Assembly (NCBI GenBank): GCA_022826805.1
Contig: JAJDUH010000008.1
Span: 34,032-98,031 of the forward strand
DNA from: Candidatus Poribacteria bacterium
GTDB taxonomy: Bacteria > Poribacteria > WGA-4E > WGA-3G
Length of the DNA: 64,000 bases
Direction: 5' to 3'
Each line of letters opens with the position of its first letter. The first letter of the stretch is position 1. Positions 17,269 through 26,091 of the stretch are shown here, piece by piece. The translations under genes were made by a program, and so were the position numbers. The notes beneath the pieces are model-generated. The model saw only the letters and a list, made by a program, of their open reading frames with translations. It had not been told where the DNA came from and made no database searches.

Positions 17269-18609
17269 ATGCCTAAAACAAAACCAGAACCGGCAACAGC
17301 AGGAATAGATTCAAAACAGACGACCGTTGGAAGCGTTTTCGTCTCGAACTATCCACCGTACTCTACTTGGGGTGAATCAGATGTGCCAGAAGTAGAACGA
17401 GCACTCGGCGAACAACCGCGACCTGATGCCACGCTTGGGCTCTACCTCCACATCCCTTTTTGTCGGAAGCGGTGTAAGTTCTGCTATTTCCGCGTTTATA
17501 CCGATAAAAATAGTTTGGAAATCGACACCTACCTGAATGCCCTCGCGAAAGAGATTGAACTTTACAGCAAACAACCCGCAATCGCAGGCAGACCTCTGCG
17601 TTTCGTCTATTTCGGAGGCGGAACCCCGTCCTATATCAGTGTCAAACATCTCACAACCCTTGTTGATAGAGCGAAACGGGTGATGCCGTGGGATGCTGCT
17701 AAAGAGGTGGCGTTCGAATGCGAACCGGGAACCTTGACAGAAAAGAAAGTAGACGCCATCAAAGGGATCGGCGTGACCCGACTGAGTCTCGGCGTCGAGA
17801 ATCTAAACGATGAAATTCTTGCTGAAAACGGCAGGGCGCATCTTTCAAAAGAGGTGTATCGCATTGTGCCATGGATAAAGTCGTTAGCGTTCGATCAGGT
17901 TAACATTGATCTCATCTCGGGCATGATAGGCGAGACGTGGGAAAGTTGGCGTGAAACAGTAAAGAAAACGATAGAACTTGATCCAGACAGCGTCACTATC
18001 TATCAGTTAGAATTGCCGTTTAATACTGTTTATTCTAAAGATCTCCTCGGTGGTGACTCCCTTCCGGTAGCAGATTGGAAACTCAAACGTGAATGGCAGC
18101 AATATGCTTTTGGGCAGTTTATGGAAGCCGGTTACGCGCAAGCCAGCGCGTACACAGTGATTAAGAAGGGTAAACCGTGCGAATTCGTCTATCGCGATGC
18201 AGTATGGCGGGGAAGCGATATGATAGGTACAGGCGTAGCCTCTTTCTCACACCTCAGCGGGATTCACTTTCAGAACGCCCCATCATGGGGTGATTATCTC
18301 AGCCATCTTGAAGAAGGCAGGCTTCCAGTTTACCGCGCACTGAAACCTACAGATGCGGAACAGTTAACGCGAGAGATGATCCTGCAACTCAAACTCGGAA
18401 AAATTAGACCGTCCTACTTCAAGGCGAAGTTCAATGCTGATATCCTCACGCTTTATGCCGAAGCCTATGGGAAACTGCAGAACGACGGTATGCTACACGT
18501 CAATGCTGAATCAGATGAGATCCAATTGACGCAACGCGGTCTGCTCCGAGTCGATAGTTTGCTTCCAGCGTTCTATGCCCCAGAATACCAGAACACACGG
18601 TATACATAA
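17269..18609 (+). CDS. Radical SAM enzyme, HemN/HemW-like
   Basis: A 446-residue radical SAM protein. The iron-sulfur cluster motif is C65-RKR-C69-KF-C72, preceded by LYLHIPF, exactly as in coproporphyrinogen III dehydrogenase-related proteins. FVYFGGGTPSYI (SAM-binding GGGTP), SLGVENLNDEIL, and the QLELPFNT region in the second half of the barrel follow. A C-terminal winged-helix-like HemN tail (QLTREMILQLKLGKI) is present. It could be a heme chaperone (HemW-like), a coproporphyrinogen oxidase or another radical SAM enzyme of this group; sequence alone does not decide. The start is set by AAAGGAG 9 nt before the ATG. Confidence 0.85.
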   Translation: MPKTKPEPATAGIDSKQTTVGSVFVSNYPPYSTWGESDVPEVERALGEQPRPDATLGLYLHIPFCRKRCKFCYFRVYTDKNSLEIDTYLNALAKEIELYSKQPAIAGRPLRFVYFGGGTPSYISVKHLTTLVDRAKRVMPWDAAKEVAFECEPGTLTEKKVDAIKGIGVTRLSLGVENLNDEILAENGRAHLSKEVYRIVPWIKSLAFDQVNIDLISGMIGETWESWRETVKKTIELDPDSVTIYQLELPFNTVYSKDLLGGDSLPVADWKLKREWQQYAFGQFMEAGYAQASAYTVIKKGKPCEFVYRDAVWRGSDMIGTGVASFSHLSGIHFQNAPSWGDYLSHLEEGRLPVYRALKPTDAEQLTREMILQLKLGKIRPSYFKAKFNADILTLYAEAYGKLQNDGMLHVNAESDEIQLTQRGLLRVDSLLPAFYAPEYQNTRYT

Positions 18610-18657
18610 GAACGTTGTCTAATAAACATATTTTTCAGTCATGGAAGGAGTGAAAAC

Positions 18658-18894
18658 GTGGATAATAAACTAATCGTATCCAACCCATCAATTATGATGG
18701 GTAAACCTGTTATTGCGGGCACCCGCATCACTGTTGAATTAATCTTAGAAAAGTTTGCAGCGGGTGAGACAATTGAGCAGTTACTTGAGGCACACCCACG
18801 CTTGACCGAGGAAGGTATACTCGCAGCGTTTCACTTCGCGTCTCAAGCCCTTCGAGCTGACGTTGTATATCCAATAGTTGAAAGAAATCCATGA
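18658..18894 (+). CDS. DUF433 antitoxin-like protein
   Basis: A 78-residue protein starting at GTG, with GGAAGGAG about 9 nt upstream. It has the DUF433 signature: NPSIMMGKPVIAGTRITVELILE, then a helix-turn-helix-like LLEAHPRLTEEGILAAFHFA. DUF433 proteins are commonly encoded immediately before DUF5615 PIN-like toxins and are taken as their antitoxins. Here the stop overlaps the toxin ATG by 4 nt (ATGA), which is typical of toxin-antitoxin pairs. It may bind its own promoter; no operator was recognised. Confidence 0.85.
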   Translation: MDNKLIVSNPSIMMGKPVIAGTRITVELILEKFAAGETIEQLLEAHPRLTEEGILAAFHFASQALRADVVYPIVERNP

Positions 18895-19244
18895 ACCTAC
18901 TTGTGGATGAAAACGTTGACAAATCAATTGTGGATGAACTTCGGCAAAATGGACACAATGTGCTATACATCGCCGAATTTGCTCCGAGTATTAACGACGA
19001 GACGGTGCTACATCAAGCCAATCAAAACCGTGCTTTGCTGCTTACAGAGGATAAAGACTTTGGCGAACTTGTTTTTCGTCAAGGCCTAGTACATATGGGT
19101 GTAGTACTTGTTCACTTTGCTGGTTTGTCCCCACAAGCAAAATCGACAATTATTTCAACCGTCTTTGCAAATCACGAGAACGAACTGAAAGAAGCTTTCA
19201 GTGTTATTTCACCCGGAAGAGTTAGAATTCGTCGAAACTTGTAA
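18891..19244 (+). CDS. DUF5615 PIN-like toxin
   Basis: A 117-residue PIN-like nuclease (Mut7-C/DUF5615 group). The acidic residues of the fold are visible: MNLLVDENVD (D6, E7), APSINDETVLHQA and LLTEDKDFGELVF (E and D of the third motif). Length is normal. It is predicted to be a ribonuclease toxin neutralised by the preceding DUF433 protein, and it overlaps that gene by 4 nt. The target RNA is unknown. Both genes look intact. Confidence 0.85.
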   Translation: MNLLVDENVDKSIVDELRQNGHNVLYIAEFAPSINDETVLHQANQNRALLLTEDKDFGELVFRQGLVHMGVVLVHFAGLSPQAKSTIISTVFANHENELKEAFSVISPGRVRIRRNL

Positions 19245-19305
19245 CCAACTAATCATATCAACTATTCTTAATTTTCATCATTTCCATTAATTAAACTCAA
19301 GAAAC

Positions 19306-20559
19306 ATGGATACAAAGGCTCAATTACACCGTCTGCGCGAGATGCTTGCTCCCATATTAGAGACAAACGCCTTCTACCGTCGAAAACTCACTGAAGCTGG
19401 GATTACAGGTCCAAACGACGTGCAAACGTTGGAGGATTATTGTCAATTACCCTTTACCACAAAGGCAGAACTGAGTGCAGATCAGGTATCACATCCTCCG
19501 TATGGTACAAATCTCACCTTTCCGTTAGAGCATTACACCTCCCTCCATCGCACATCGGGAACAACCGGCGCTCCCCTACGATGGTTGGATACAGCAGAGT
19601 CGTGGGACTGGTGGGGTAAGTGTTGGCGAGAAATCTACGACGCTGCAGGTGTGACATCAGCAGATCGGCTCATGCCCGCTTTCTCGTTTGGTCCGTTTAT
19701 TGGGTTCTGGAGCGCATACCACGGTGCACAGCAACTCGGGGCGCTCACAATCGCAAATGGTGGTTTCACCTCGGGTCAGCGTATACGTGCCATCCTCAGT
19801 AACGATGTGACAGTCCTTATTTGTACACCAACCTACGCGTTGCGACTCGCCGAAGTTGCAGAAGAAGACGGGATCAATCTCCGCGAAGAATCTTCGGTTC
19901 GGGTCACCATTCACGCCGGTGAACCCGGTGCCAGCCTACCGGCAACCAAAGAACGGATTGAAAACAGCTGGGGTGCGCGCGCTTATGATCACGCTGGTGC
20001 AACGGAGGTCGGGGCATGGGGTGTTATGTGTAAATCACAGGCAGGCGTCCACCTCAACGAAAATGAGTTTATCTGTGAGGTGCTCGATCCAGAAACCGGG
20101 CATCCAGCAGACGCCGGGGAATTAATCATCACCAACTTAGGGCGGATTGGCATGCCGGTTATTCGTTACCGGACTGGAGACTACGTTAAACTCAAATCAA
20201 CACCGTGCGAATGTGGTAGAAAGAGCCGTGTTCTTGAGGGTGGTGTTATCGGCAGGGTTGATGATGCGCTCATTATCCGTGGTCTGAATGTGTACCCCGC
20301 CACGATCGAAAATATTATTCTTGAGTTCCCAGAGGTACGCGAATTCGCTGTTCGCGCTTACAGCACAGAGACATTCGATGAGCTTGAAATTCAGGTTGAG
20401 TCTACAAATCCACGCCCCATGGACACCGCCACTGCTGTAACTGCTGCCATCCGAGATATTTTAGGTTTGCGCGCCGTAGTCAAATCAGCACCGCTCGGAA
20501 CACTACCGAGATACGAACTCAAGTCAAAACGGTTCACCGATCAGCGAAAAACAGACTAA
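19306..20559 (+). CDS. Phenylacetate-CoA ligase-like (PaaK-type) AMP-forming enzyme
   Basis: A 417-residue adenylate-forming enzyme. The P-loop-like motif HRTSGTTGAPLRW begins near residue 81. Further motifs are AGEPG, YDHAGATEVG (the A5 position), GELIITNLGRIGMPVIRYRTGD and RGLNVYPATIENIIL, with a Cys pair (CECG) before the hinge. These are the hallmarks of PaaK and its relatives, and the length fits. It would activate an aryl or acyl acid to its CoA thioester. The exact acid is unknown; no other phenylacetate-degradation genes are nearby. Start at ATG 19306, with a weak Shine-Dalgarno. Confidence 0.88.
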   Translation: MDTKAQLHRLREMLAPILETNAFYRRKLTEAGITGPNDVQTLEDYCQLPFTTKAELSADQVSHPPYGTNLTFPLEHYTSLHRTSGTTGAPLRWLDTAESWDWWGKCWREIYDAAGVTSADRLMPAFSFGPFIGFWSAYHGAQQLGALTIANGGFTSGQRIRAILSNDVTVLICTPTYALRLAEVAEEDGINLREESSVRVTIHAGEPGASLPATKERIENSWGARAYDHAGATEVGAWGVMCKSQAGVHLNENEFICEVLDPETGHPADAGELIITNLGRIGMPVIRYRTGDYVKLKSTPCECGRKSRVLEGGVIGRVDDALIIRGLNVYPATIENIILEFPEVREFAVRAYSTETFDELEIQVESTNPRPMDTATAVTAAIRDILGLRAVVKSAPLGTLPRYELKSKRFTDQRKTD

Positions 20560-20660
20560 AACCGCGCGCAGGTATGACTTCTGTGTAACCTTCAGTAATA
20601 GGAACGTTGTTAGCGATCAATATGCTTAGGGATTTTTGATATTTTTCATAGAGGTGAAAT

Positions 20661-21197
20661 ATGTTACGGTTATTTTTGTTTTTCCTCATAGCAGTGATAG
20701 TTTTCAGTGTGCCATTGAGGGTTGAAGCCAAAATTGAAGACGCATCCGCCAAACGCGATGCAGAAAAGGACGTAAGAAGTTACAATGAATATAAATGGTT
20801 TGCTGGCGGTTGTTTAGGGGCTGCCATCCCTTTGATGTTGTTGTCCGTTTGGCGGTTTGCTGATTATCATGGCCATGGCGTATATATTGAAGATTATATT
20901 CCACATCCCCAGGGGCAAAATACCCTTGATTTTTCTTATACTAATTATTGTTGGTTGTCTTCTCTCGTTGCGGGCGCACTTATGCCGACATTGTACGCGA
21001 TATTTCATTCACCTACGCCACCCGCCGAGAAGTTTTTAGGGAAATCACCCGATTATATCAATGCCTATATCATTGCTTACACCAGCAAAGTTAAACGACA
21101 GCGGATCGCATTGAGCACAGTGGGGTGTATAGTCGGCACGTGCTTGGGAACGTCTACTCACCTGCTTATACCCGAGTCATACGACATAGCAGATTAA
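20661..21197 (+). CDS. Membrane protein of unknown function
   Basis: A 178-residue protein not assigned to any family. A signal-like segment spans 1-23 (LFLFFLIAVIVFSVPLRVEA). Hydrophobic stretches then lie at about 47-64 (FAGGCLGAAIPLMLLSVW), 95-115 (CWLSSLVAGALMPTLYAIF) and near the C terminus (ALSTVGCIVGTCLGT). The sequence PPAEKFLGKSPDYINAYIIAY between the last two looks like a conserved loop. A GAGGTG sequence lies 7 nt before the ATG. No operon partner is evident. Confidence 0.6.
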   Translation: MLRLFLFFLIAVIVFSVPLRVEAKIEDASAKRDAEKDVRSYNEYKWFAGGCLGAAIPLMLLSVWRFADYHGHGVYIEDYIPHPQGQNTLDFSYTNYCWLSSLVAGALMPTLYAIFHSPTPPAEKFLGKSPDYINAYIIAYTSKVKRQRIALSTVGCIVGTCLGTSTHLLIPESYDIAD

Positions 21198-21528
21198 GGC
21201 GCGCGGGCAGCCTGTCTGATTTTATAGTAAAGTCCGCAAATAAGTTGGCATATTCTAAGATTTATTCGATTCTCTAAGTCTTGAGCAATAAGTTCGGGAC
21301 CTCTCTGCTCAGTGTGTTCCTTAACTCCTATTTGGGGCAACCCCTGATGAAACTCAAAGACCTTGTTCTCGCATGAAATCTAATTAGCACAACTCGTTTT
21401 AAAAAGAATAATCTATTTGTTTTTTTATGAAAATGTAAATATATAGTGTACTTAACGGGATCTGTATCTATGGACTAAAGCCCATAGTTTTAGCCCCCGA
21501 ACTCATCAGATAAACCATCACCCTAAAA
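21198..21528. other. Gene-free gap
   Basis: No ORF of note and no strong terminator. A small palindrome, CTATGG-ACTAAAGC-CCATAG, lies at about 21467-21487, downstream of the convergent GTPase gene. The stretch before it is AT-rich. Nothing else was recognised. Confidence 0.4.
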
Positions 21529-22689
21529 TTACACAACACTTGTCACGACACCGAACCCTATTCTCACGCCCATCTTTTTCACCTCAAATCGGGTACCGAT
21601 TTCCATCACCAACGGTAGGTCAAGTGCGATGGTGATATGCGCGTAAGCCCCCGACGTCAAAAGAGAAAGTTCTGGTGGAAATTGCAGATGTGCCGGGATA
21701 TCAACACCCCATAGGAAAATATCAGGTCTATCGTTTTCTATGAGCGGGATATGCGTACCACTCTCTTCAAACGTCAGTAGGTAAACGAGTGCAGTAAACT
21801 CAGAGTGCGATTTGACAGTTTTCGGTGTACAGAGCACCTGCCCGACGGACAACCAATCTGGTTCAGATTCGACCCGCACTTCACTCCCATCGATACCAAT
21901 TACCCGCGTCTTGATTCTGTCCCCCTTACCGACAATATCCACTGCTTGTCCGACAGAGAGTTGACCTTGCATAATTTCGCCTCGCACGGATACACTCTCT
22001 TTCGCCGCCTCAGTAATCTCATAAATTGGCATAATAAGCGGTAAGTGTTCGGTATCCACGGGTGCGGGCATTGTGCTGTTCATCGCGACGACCAAATCAA
22101 CAATCGGTTGCCACTGAGGAGAGGTAATTCGATCGCCTTTATAGTCCAACGCCTTACGTACGTCGCCGACGATTATGGGTGTTGTTTCTTTCTCACTTCC
22201 ATACACATTTAGGAGTTCCTGCATCTCTTGGTGGCAGATGTCTACAATCTCATCGTCCTCTGGCACATCACCCGTATTGAGGAAAGCAAGCACTGCGGGT
22301 AGATGCATATCGCTCGTGAGTCGGAGATGTGCTTCGGAGTCTGGTGTAACACCTTCAACGGCGTTCACTACCCAAATCGCGCTTTGAATTCTCGGTGAAC
22401 CGCTGATTAGCATCTTGACTACATCAAGGGATGTCTCGCAGTCGATTTGGGTGTAAAATTTGCCGCTAGTCTCATAATCAATCGCACGGTAGGTGATGCC
22501 AACCCCCTCGCGGATTGGATGATGGATTGGGAGTTGTGCTTCAAAATCGCCGTTTCCATCTGTGTGAATTGCCCCGATTCTTGCGATGACTTTTGCCATT
22601 GCAGCGGTTAACGTCGTTTTACCGTGTCCATCTGCACCGAGGGTACAGATAGGCAGCCTGTTACGTGCATTTTCTTTTTTTTCTGTCAT
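21529..22689 (-). CDS. Degenerate EF-Tu-like GTPase paralogue
   Basis: A 386-residue protein with the overall plan of EF-Tu: P-loop G18-ADGHGKT25, a switch-I-like REGVGITYRAIDYET (60-74), and beta-barrel domains 2 and 3 (EITEAAKESVSVRGEIMQG, then GDRIKTRVIGIDGSEV). The G3 motif DCPGH is replaced by D83-CET, losing the invariant Gly and the catalytic His. The G4 motif NKxD is N138-TGD141, losing the Lys. It also lacks the tRNA-contact stretches of real EF-Tu. GTP hydrolysis and canonical elongation are therefore unlikely; it may be a regulatory or scaffolding paralogue. The start is the ATG at 22689, with AGGAGAGAAG upstream. Confidence 0.8.
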   Translation of the reverse strand: MTEKKENARNRLPICTLGADGHGKTTLTAAMAKVIARIGAIHTDGNGDFEAQLPIHHPIREGVGITYRAIDYETSGKFYTQIDCETSLDVVKMLISGSPRIQSAIWVVNAVEGVTPDSEAHLRLTSDMHLPAVLAFLNTGDVPEDDEIVDICHQEMQELLNVYGSEKETTPIIVGDVRKALDYKGDRITSPQWQPIVDLVVAMNSTMPAPVDTEHLPLIMPIYEITEAAKESVSVRGEIMQGQLSVGQAVDIVGKGDRIKTRVIGIDGSEVRVESEPDWLSVGQVLCTPKTVKSHSEFTALVYLLTFEESGTHIPLIENDRPDIFLWGVDIPAHLQFPPELSLLTSGAYAHITIALDLPLVMEIGTRFEVKKMGVRIGFGVVTSVV

Positions 22690-23020
22690 CTCTTCTCTCC
22701 TGATGGCATAATTTCCTTACTGCGATTTCCAGCTCATTATAGCACAAAACCGTGAATTAGACAATAATGTGATTAGAAAACTTGTTCCATTCTTTATAGA
22801 ATTCTGTGTTAGAAACATATATATTGAAAGGGAAGTCGCGATGCGGAGATCACTCCTACAGAAAAGGAAAAATTTGCTAAACACCCCAAAGCATGCTAAA
22901 CTATTTTAATGGTTACGGACTATCGGTTTTCAGTTTTCAGTCAAGAGAAGTTTGGGTAAGGAAGTAATACACAATTAATAGAAAGAATTAATCGACAACT
23001 AACAACTATTGCTAAAGAAT
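22690..23020. other. Gene-free gap with family-B repeat
   Basis: No gene is seen. 22911-23012 contains CGGACTATCGGTTTTCAG and TCGACAACTAACAAC, words shared with the repeats at 1283 and 57047. 22829-22866 carries a GAAGTCGCGATGC...CACTCCTACA block that resembles the one at 53722-53786. Confidence 0.4.
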
Positions 23021-23527
23021 ATGGCAAACCAAAAAATCTATGATCGCAATAAACTTGCGAGCATTCTTCAACAAGCGAAATCAGAGGGTTCCGTTGTTGT
23101 CACTACTAACGGTTGTTTTGATGTCCTGCATTTAGGTCATCTTCGGTACCTGCAAGCAGCACGTCAACTGGGTAACCTACTCGTAGTAGCGGTTAATAGT
23201 GACAGTTCAGTCCGGGAGCTGAAAGGCGAAAATCGTCCACTTGTTCCTGAAGAAGAGCGGGCAGAGATGCTCGCAGGATTATCATGTGTCGATTACGTCG
23301 TCATCTTTCCAGAACTCACGCCAATTTCGCTGCTTTCCGAACTCAAGCCGAACATCCACGTTAAAGGTGGCGATTATAAATTGGAAGAACTCATTGAAAG
23401 AGACGTCGTTGAAGCAAATGGTGGCAAAGTTATTGTCGGTCTGAATGTTCCCGGTAAATCGACAACCAATCTTATCGAAGTGATATGTGAACGGTATCAA
23501 GATACTCATTCCGCAGACGCGTCGTGA
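23021..23527 (+). CDS. rfaE2: D-glycero-beta-D-manno-heptose 1-phosphate adenylyltransferase
   Basis: A 168-residue nucleotidyltransferase of the RfaE domain-II (HldE C-terminal) type. TTNGCFDVLHLGH carries the H37-x-G-H40 motif, followed by NSDSSVRELKGENRPL and HVKGGDYKLEEL. It adenylylates heptose 1-phosphate in ADP-heptose synthesis for LPS core, so it implies an outer membrane with heptose or an ADP-heptose pathway. It is the free-standing form, with no kinase domain fused and no hldE N-half nearby. I chose ATG 23021 over the in-frame TTG 23009. The next gene starts 49 nt after its stop. Confidence 0.88.
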   Translation: MANQKIYDRNKLASILQQAKSEGSVVVTTNGCFDVLHLGHLRYLQAARQLGNLLVVAVNSDSSVRELKGENRPLVPEEERAEMLAGLSCVDYVVIFPELTPISLLSELKPNIHVKGGDYKLEELIERDVVEANGGKVIVGLNVPGKSTTNLIEVICERYQDTHSADAS

Positions 23528-23576
23528 AGCTGTAGGCGGGGTTTCTAACCCCGACAGAGGAGGCAACCATAGTATA

Positions 23577-24947
23577 ATGCATATAAACGATTCATTACGT
23601 ATTACTGACCTGAAACCTCAGATTGAGAGGCTTTTTGAGTGTTCAGGTCAAAAGATTTTAGCCATTGAGGACACGTGGCCTCCTGAAAAAGGCACACCCG
23701 TCTTCACCGTTGCTGGTACTTATACAACACGCGGCTGGACAGAATGGACCCAAGGCTTTCAATTCGGCTCAGCTATCCTCCAATTCGATGCCACTGGTGA
23801 TGAGCAATTCCTTGAAATCGGCAGACGGAACACAATTGAGAAGATGGCACCGCACATCACACACATCGGTGTGCACGATCACGGGTTTAACAACGTTTCC
23901 ACTTACGGTAACCTCCGTCGATTGATGCGGGAGGGTGTAATTCCGTGGAACGATAGCGAAATGGATTTTTACGAACTTGCATTGAAAGCCTCCGCTGCCG
24001 TGCAGGCGAGTCGCTGGACTCAAATCAAAGATGGAACGGGGTATATCACCTCTTTCAACGGTCCTCATTCGCTCTTTTCAGATACTATCCGATCACTACG
24101 GGCTTTAGCACTTGGGCATACACTGGGTGCGGTGTTGATGGGTGAAGGTGATGTCGCTATCAGTCTGATGGAACGTCTGCTCCATCACTCTCAAACGACG
24201 GCAGCCTATAACGTCTATTACGGCGAAGGACGTGATGCTTTTGACGTGCGTGGACGGGTGGTGCATGAGTCTATCTTCAATACGAACGATGGAAACTACC
24301 GCTGTCCGAGTACACAGCAGGGATATTCACCATTTACGACGTGGACACGCGGGTTGGCATGGATTGTTACCGGCTATGCTGAGCAGCTTGAGTTTTTTGA
24401 CACACTATCTGCAGATGAACTTGAACCTTACGGTGGGTACGCATTGGTAACAGCACACATGCGTAAAGCGGCGGAAGCTACCGCTGATTTCTATATTGAG
24501 AACACTGCACAAGATGGGATTCCGTATTGGGATACGGGTGCTCCGGGCTTAGCGGAGCTTGGTGATTATTTGGCAGTTCCTTCGGATCCGTACAACGATC
24601 TTGAACCGGTGGATAGCTCAGCGGCAGCGATTGCAGCACAAGGACTCATTCGACTTGGCAACTATCTTAAAAAACATGGCGAAGCAGAAGCAGGCAATTC
24701 CTATTACCAAGCGGGTTTGACGGTAGCCAAGACCCTTTTCGATGAACCGTATCTGTCCGAAACTGACACACACCAGGGATTGTTGTTGCACTCGGTGTAT
24801 CATCGTCCGAATGGGTGGGATTATGTGCCTGAGGATCAGAAGATTCCGTGTGGAGAGGCTTCAATGTGGGGCGATTATCACGCTCGCGAACTGGCGGTCT
24901 TATTGTGGCGGGAAATTGTTGGGAAGCCGTATTTGACGTTTTTCTAA
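23577..24947 (+). CDS. GH88-like unsaturated glucuronyl hydrolase
   Basis: A 456-residue (alpha/alpha)6-barrel protein. HDHGF (with D101) and the later SLFSDTIRSL (with D169) match the paired-Asp pattern of GH88/GH105 unsaturated glucuronyl hydrolases (HDLGF and DT). Aromatic barrel motifs WTRGLAWIVTGYAEQ, GIPYWDTGAPG and VDSSAAAIAAQGLIRLG support this. It probably removes an unsaturated uronic acid from polysaccharide fragments, which suits a host- or algae-associated scavenger. The upstream in-frame ATG at 23487 lies inside rfaE2 and is unlikely. ATG 23577 has GAGGAGG about 14 nt upstream, slightly long. A bidirectional terminator follows. Confidence 0.82.
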   Translation: MHINDSLRITDLKPQIERLFECSGQKILAIEDTWPPEKGTPVFTVAGTYTTRGWTEWTQGFQFGSAILQFDATGDEQFLEIGRRNTIEKMAPHITHIGVHDHGFNNVSTYGNLRRLMREGVIPWNDSEMDFYELALKASAAVQASRWTQIKDGTGYITSFNGPHSLFSDTIRSLRALALGHTLGAVLMGEGDVAISLMERLLHHSQTTAAYNVYYGEGRDAFDVRGRVVHESIFNTNDGNYRCPSTQQGYSPFTTWTRGLAWIVTGYAEQLEFFDTLSADELEPYGGYALVTAHMRKAAEATADFYIENTAQDGIPYWDTGAPGLAELGDYLAVPSDPYNDLEPVDSSAAAIAAQGLIRLGNYLKKHGEAEAGNSYYQAGLTVAKTLFDEPYLSETDTHQGLLLHSVYHRPNGWDYVPEDQKIPCGEASMWGDYHARELAVLLWREIVGKPYLTFF

Positions 24948-24960
24948 TCTTGATTTGACA

Positions 24961-24991
24961 AGCGCGCCTTGCGATCTGGCAGGCGCGCTTC
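24961..24991. terminator. Bidirectional intrinsic terminator
   Basis: A perfect 10-bp stem (AAGCGCGCCT at 24961-24970 with AGGCGCGCTT at 24982-24991) surrounds an 11-nt loop. T-rich tracts sit on both sides, between two convergent genes. Confidence 0.75.
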
Positions 24992-25005
24992 TTTGATTTA
25001 TCCGT

Positions 25006-25965
25006 TTATTCTATTACCTGCTCAACCTGACCCGTTTCCAACGAGCGGTTCGCTGCGAGTGTGACGGCAAGGGATTTGACGGCATCCGCATAGGACGAAA
25101 GCACCAGTCCTTGATCGTTTGCTTCAACCGTTGTGATGAACTGTTCAACCTGTCGGAAGTAACCCGCTTCCGTGCCGGTGTAGTCAATTGCTTCACCGCT
25201 GATTTGTCCGCGCAATCCGAGGTCAAGCGTAAGTTTCAGATAGAAGTCATCACCGACCAATTCGGTTGCGAAATGGTCGTGGGCACGGGCAACACACGTG
25301 CTGGTAATACTGCCTACCGCGCCACTCTCAAACTGCATATTGCAAACGGTGCATTCCTCAAAATCCGCGATACCTTCGGAAACCCCTTTGATGCCATACG
25401 CTTGAACACTCGCCACATCGCCAAGAAAATAGCGGATGAGATCGAAGACATGGGTCGTCTGTTCTACCATTTGTCCACGGGATACGTCGTATTTCCCCCA
25501 CCATGGGTGGTTGATACCCATTCGCGTGAGGAACCGTCCAATCCCCATAGCAAGTTGCCGATCTCTGACCAACTCCTTCGCCTTTGCTGTGATGTCGCTG
25601 TATCGCGCCATATAGCCGACTTGACTAAGGACACCGGCTGTATCAATTGCTTCGCGGGTGCGTTGGGCAGTTTCTAAATCCTGCGCAACAGGTTTAGCGA
25701 CGAAGAGTGCGGCACCGGACGCAGCTGCATCAGCAACCTGTGTGGTGTGTGCCCCTGGTGGGATACAGATAAAAACGACATCGGGTTGCTCTTTCTGCAG
25801 CATTTCACTGTGGTCGGTGTATGCTGTTGCATTTTCTTCAGCGGCGATAGTTGCTACGCGCTCTGCGTTTATATCACAGACTGCGGCAATGGGACGTTCG
25901 AGTTGTTTGAGGCTTTGGCGGTAACTCCTGGTAATCCCACCAACACCAATAAAAGTAATTTTCAT
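25006..25965 (-). CDS. Gfo/Idh/MocA family oxidoreductase (first copy)
   Basis: A 319-residue NAD(P)-dependent dehydrogenase. The Rossmann motif is MKITFIGVGGITRSY at the very N terminus, followed by VCDINAERV and the family EKP-like VAKPVAQD near residue 91. The C-terminal alpha/beta domain includes TTHVFDLIRYFLGD, where the His is a typical catalytic residue. It probably oxidises a sugar or inositol-type polyol; the substrate is unknown. ATG 25965 is chosen because AGGAG sits 6 nt upstream; the longer frame to 26043 adds an unlikely 26 residues. It faces the GH88 gene across a terminator. Confidence 0.88.
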   Translation of the reverse strand: MKITFIGVGGITRSYRQSLKQLERPIAAVCDINAERVATIAAEENATAYTDHSEMLQKEQPDVVFICIPPGAHTTQVADAAASGAALFVAKPVAQDLETAQRTREAIDTAGVLSQVGYMARYSDITAKAKELVRDRQLAMGIGRFLTRMGINHPWWGKYDVSRGQMVEQTTHVFDLIRYFLGDVASVQAYGIKGVSEGIADFEECTVCNMQFESGAVGSITSTCVARAHDHFATELVGDDFYLKLTLDLGLRGQISGEAIDYTGTEAGYFRQVEQFITTVEANDQGLVLSSYADAVKSLAVTLAANRSLETGQVEQVIE

Positions 25966-25984
25966 ATCATCTCCTATCTTATCT

Positions 25985-26065
25985 ATAATAGATTTTAGAA
26001 TTACTTTACAGTCTAAACCAGCGAGGCACGGGGACCTCGCCAAACATCTGTCGCAGGGGCGCGGT
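25985..26065. repeat. Degenerate dispersed repeat with two small palindromes
   Basis: TAATAGATTTTAGAATTACTT resembles the left end of the MITE-like element at 13969. GCGAGG-CACGGGGA-CCTCGC and GGGCGCGGTT/TTTCGCCC are short palindromes of the family seen at 14008 and 23537. No coding capacity. Confidence 0.4.
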
Positions 26066-26091
26066 TCGGAAATTTCGCCCTACACTCTTGG

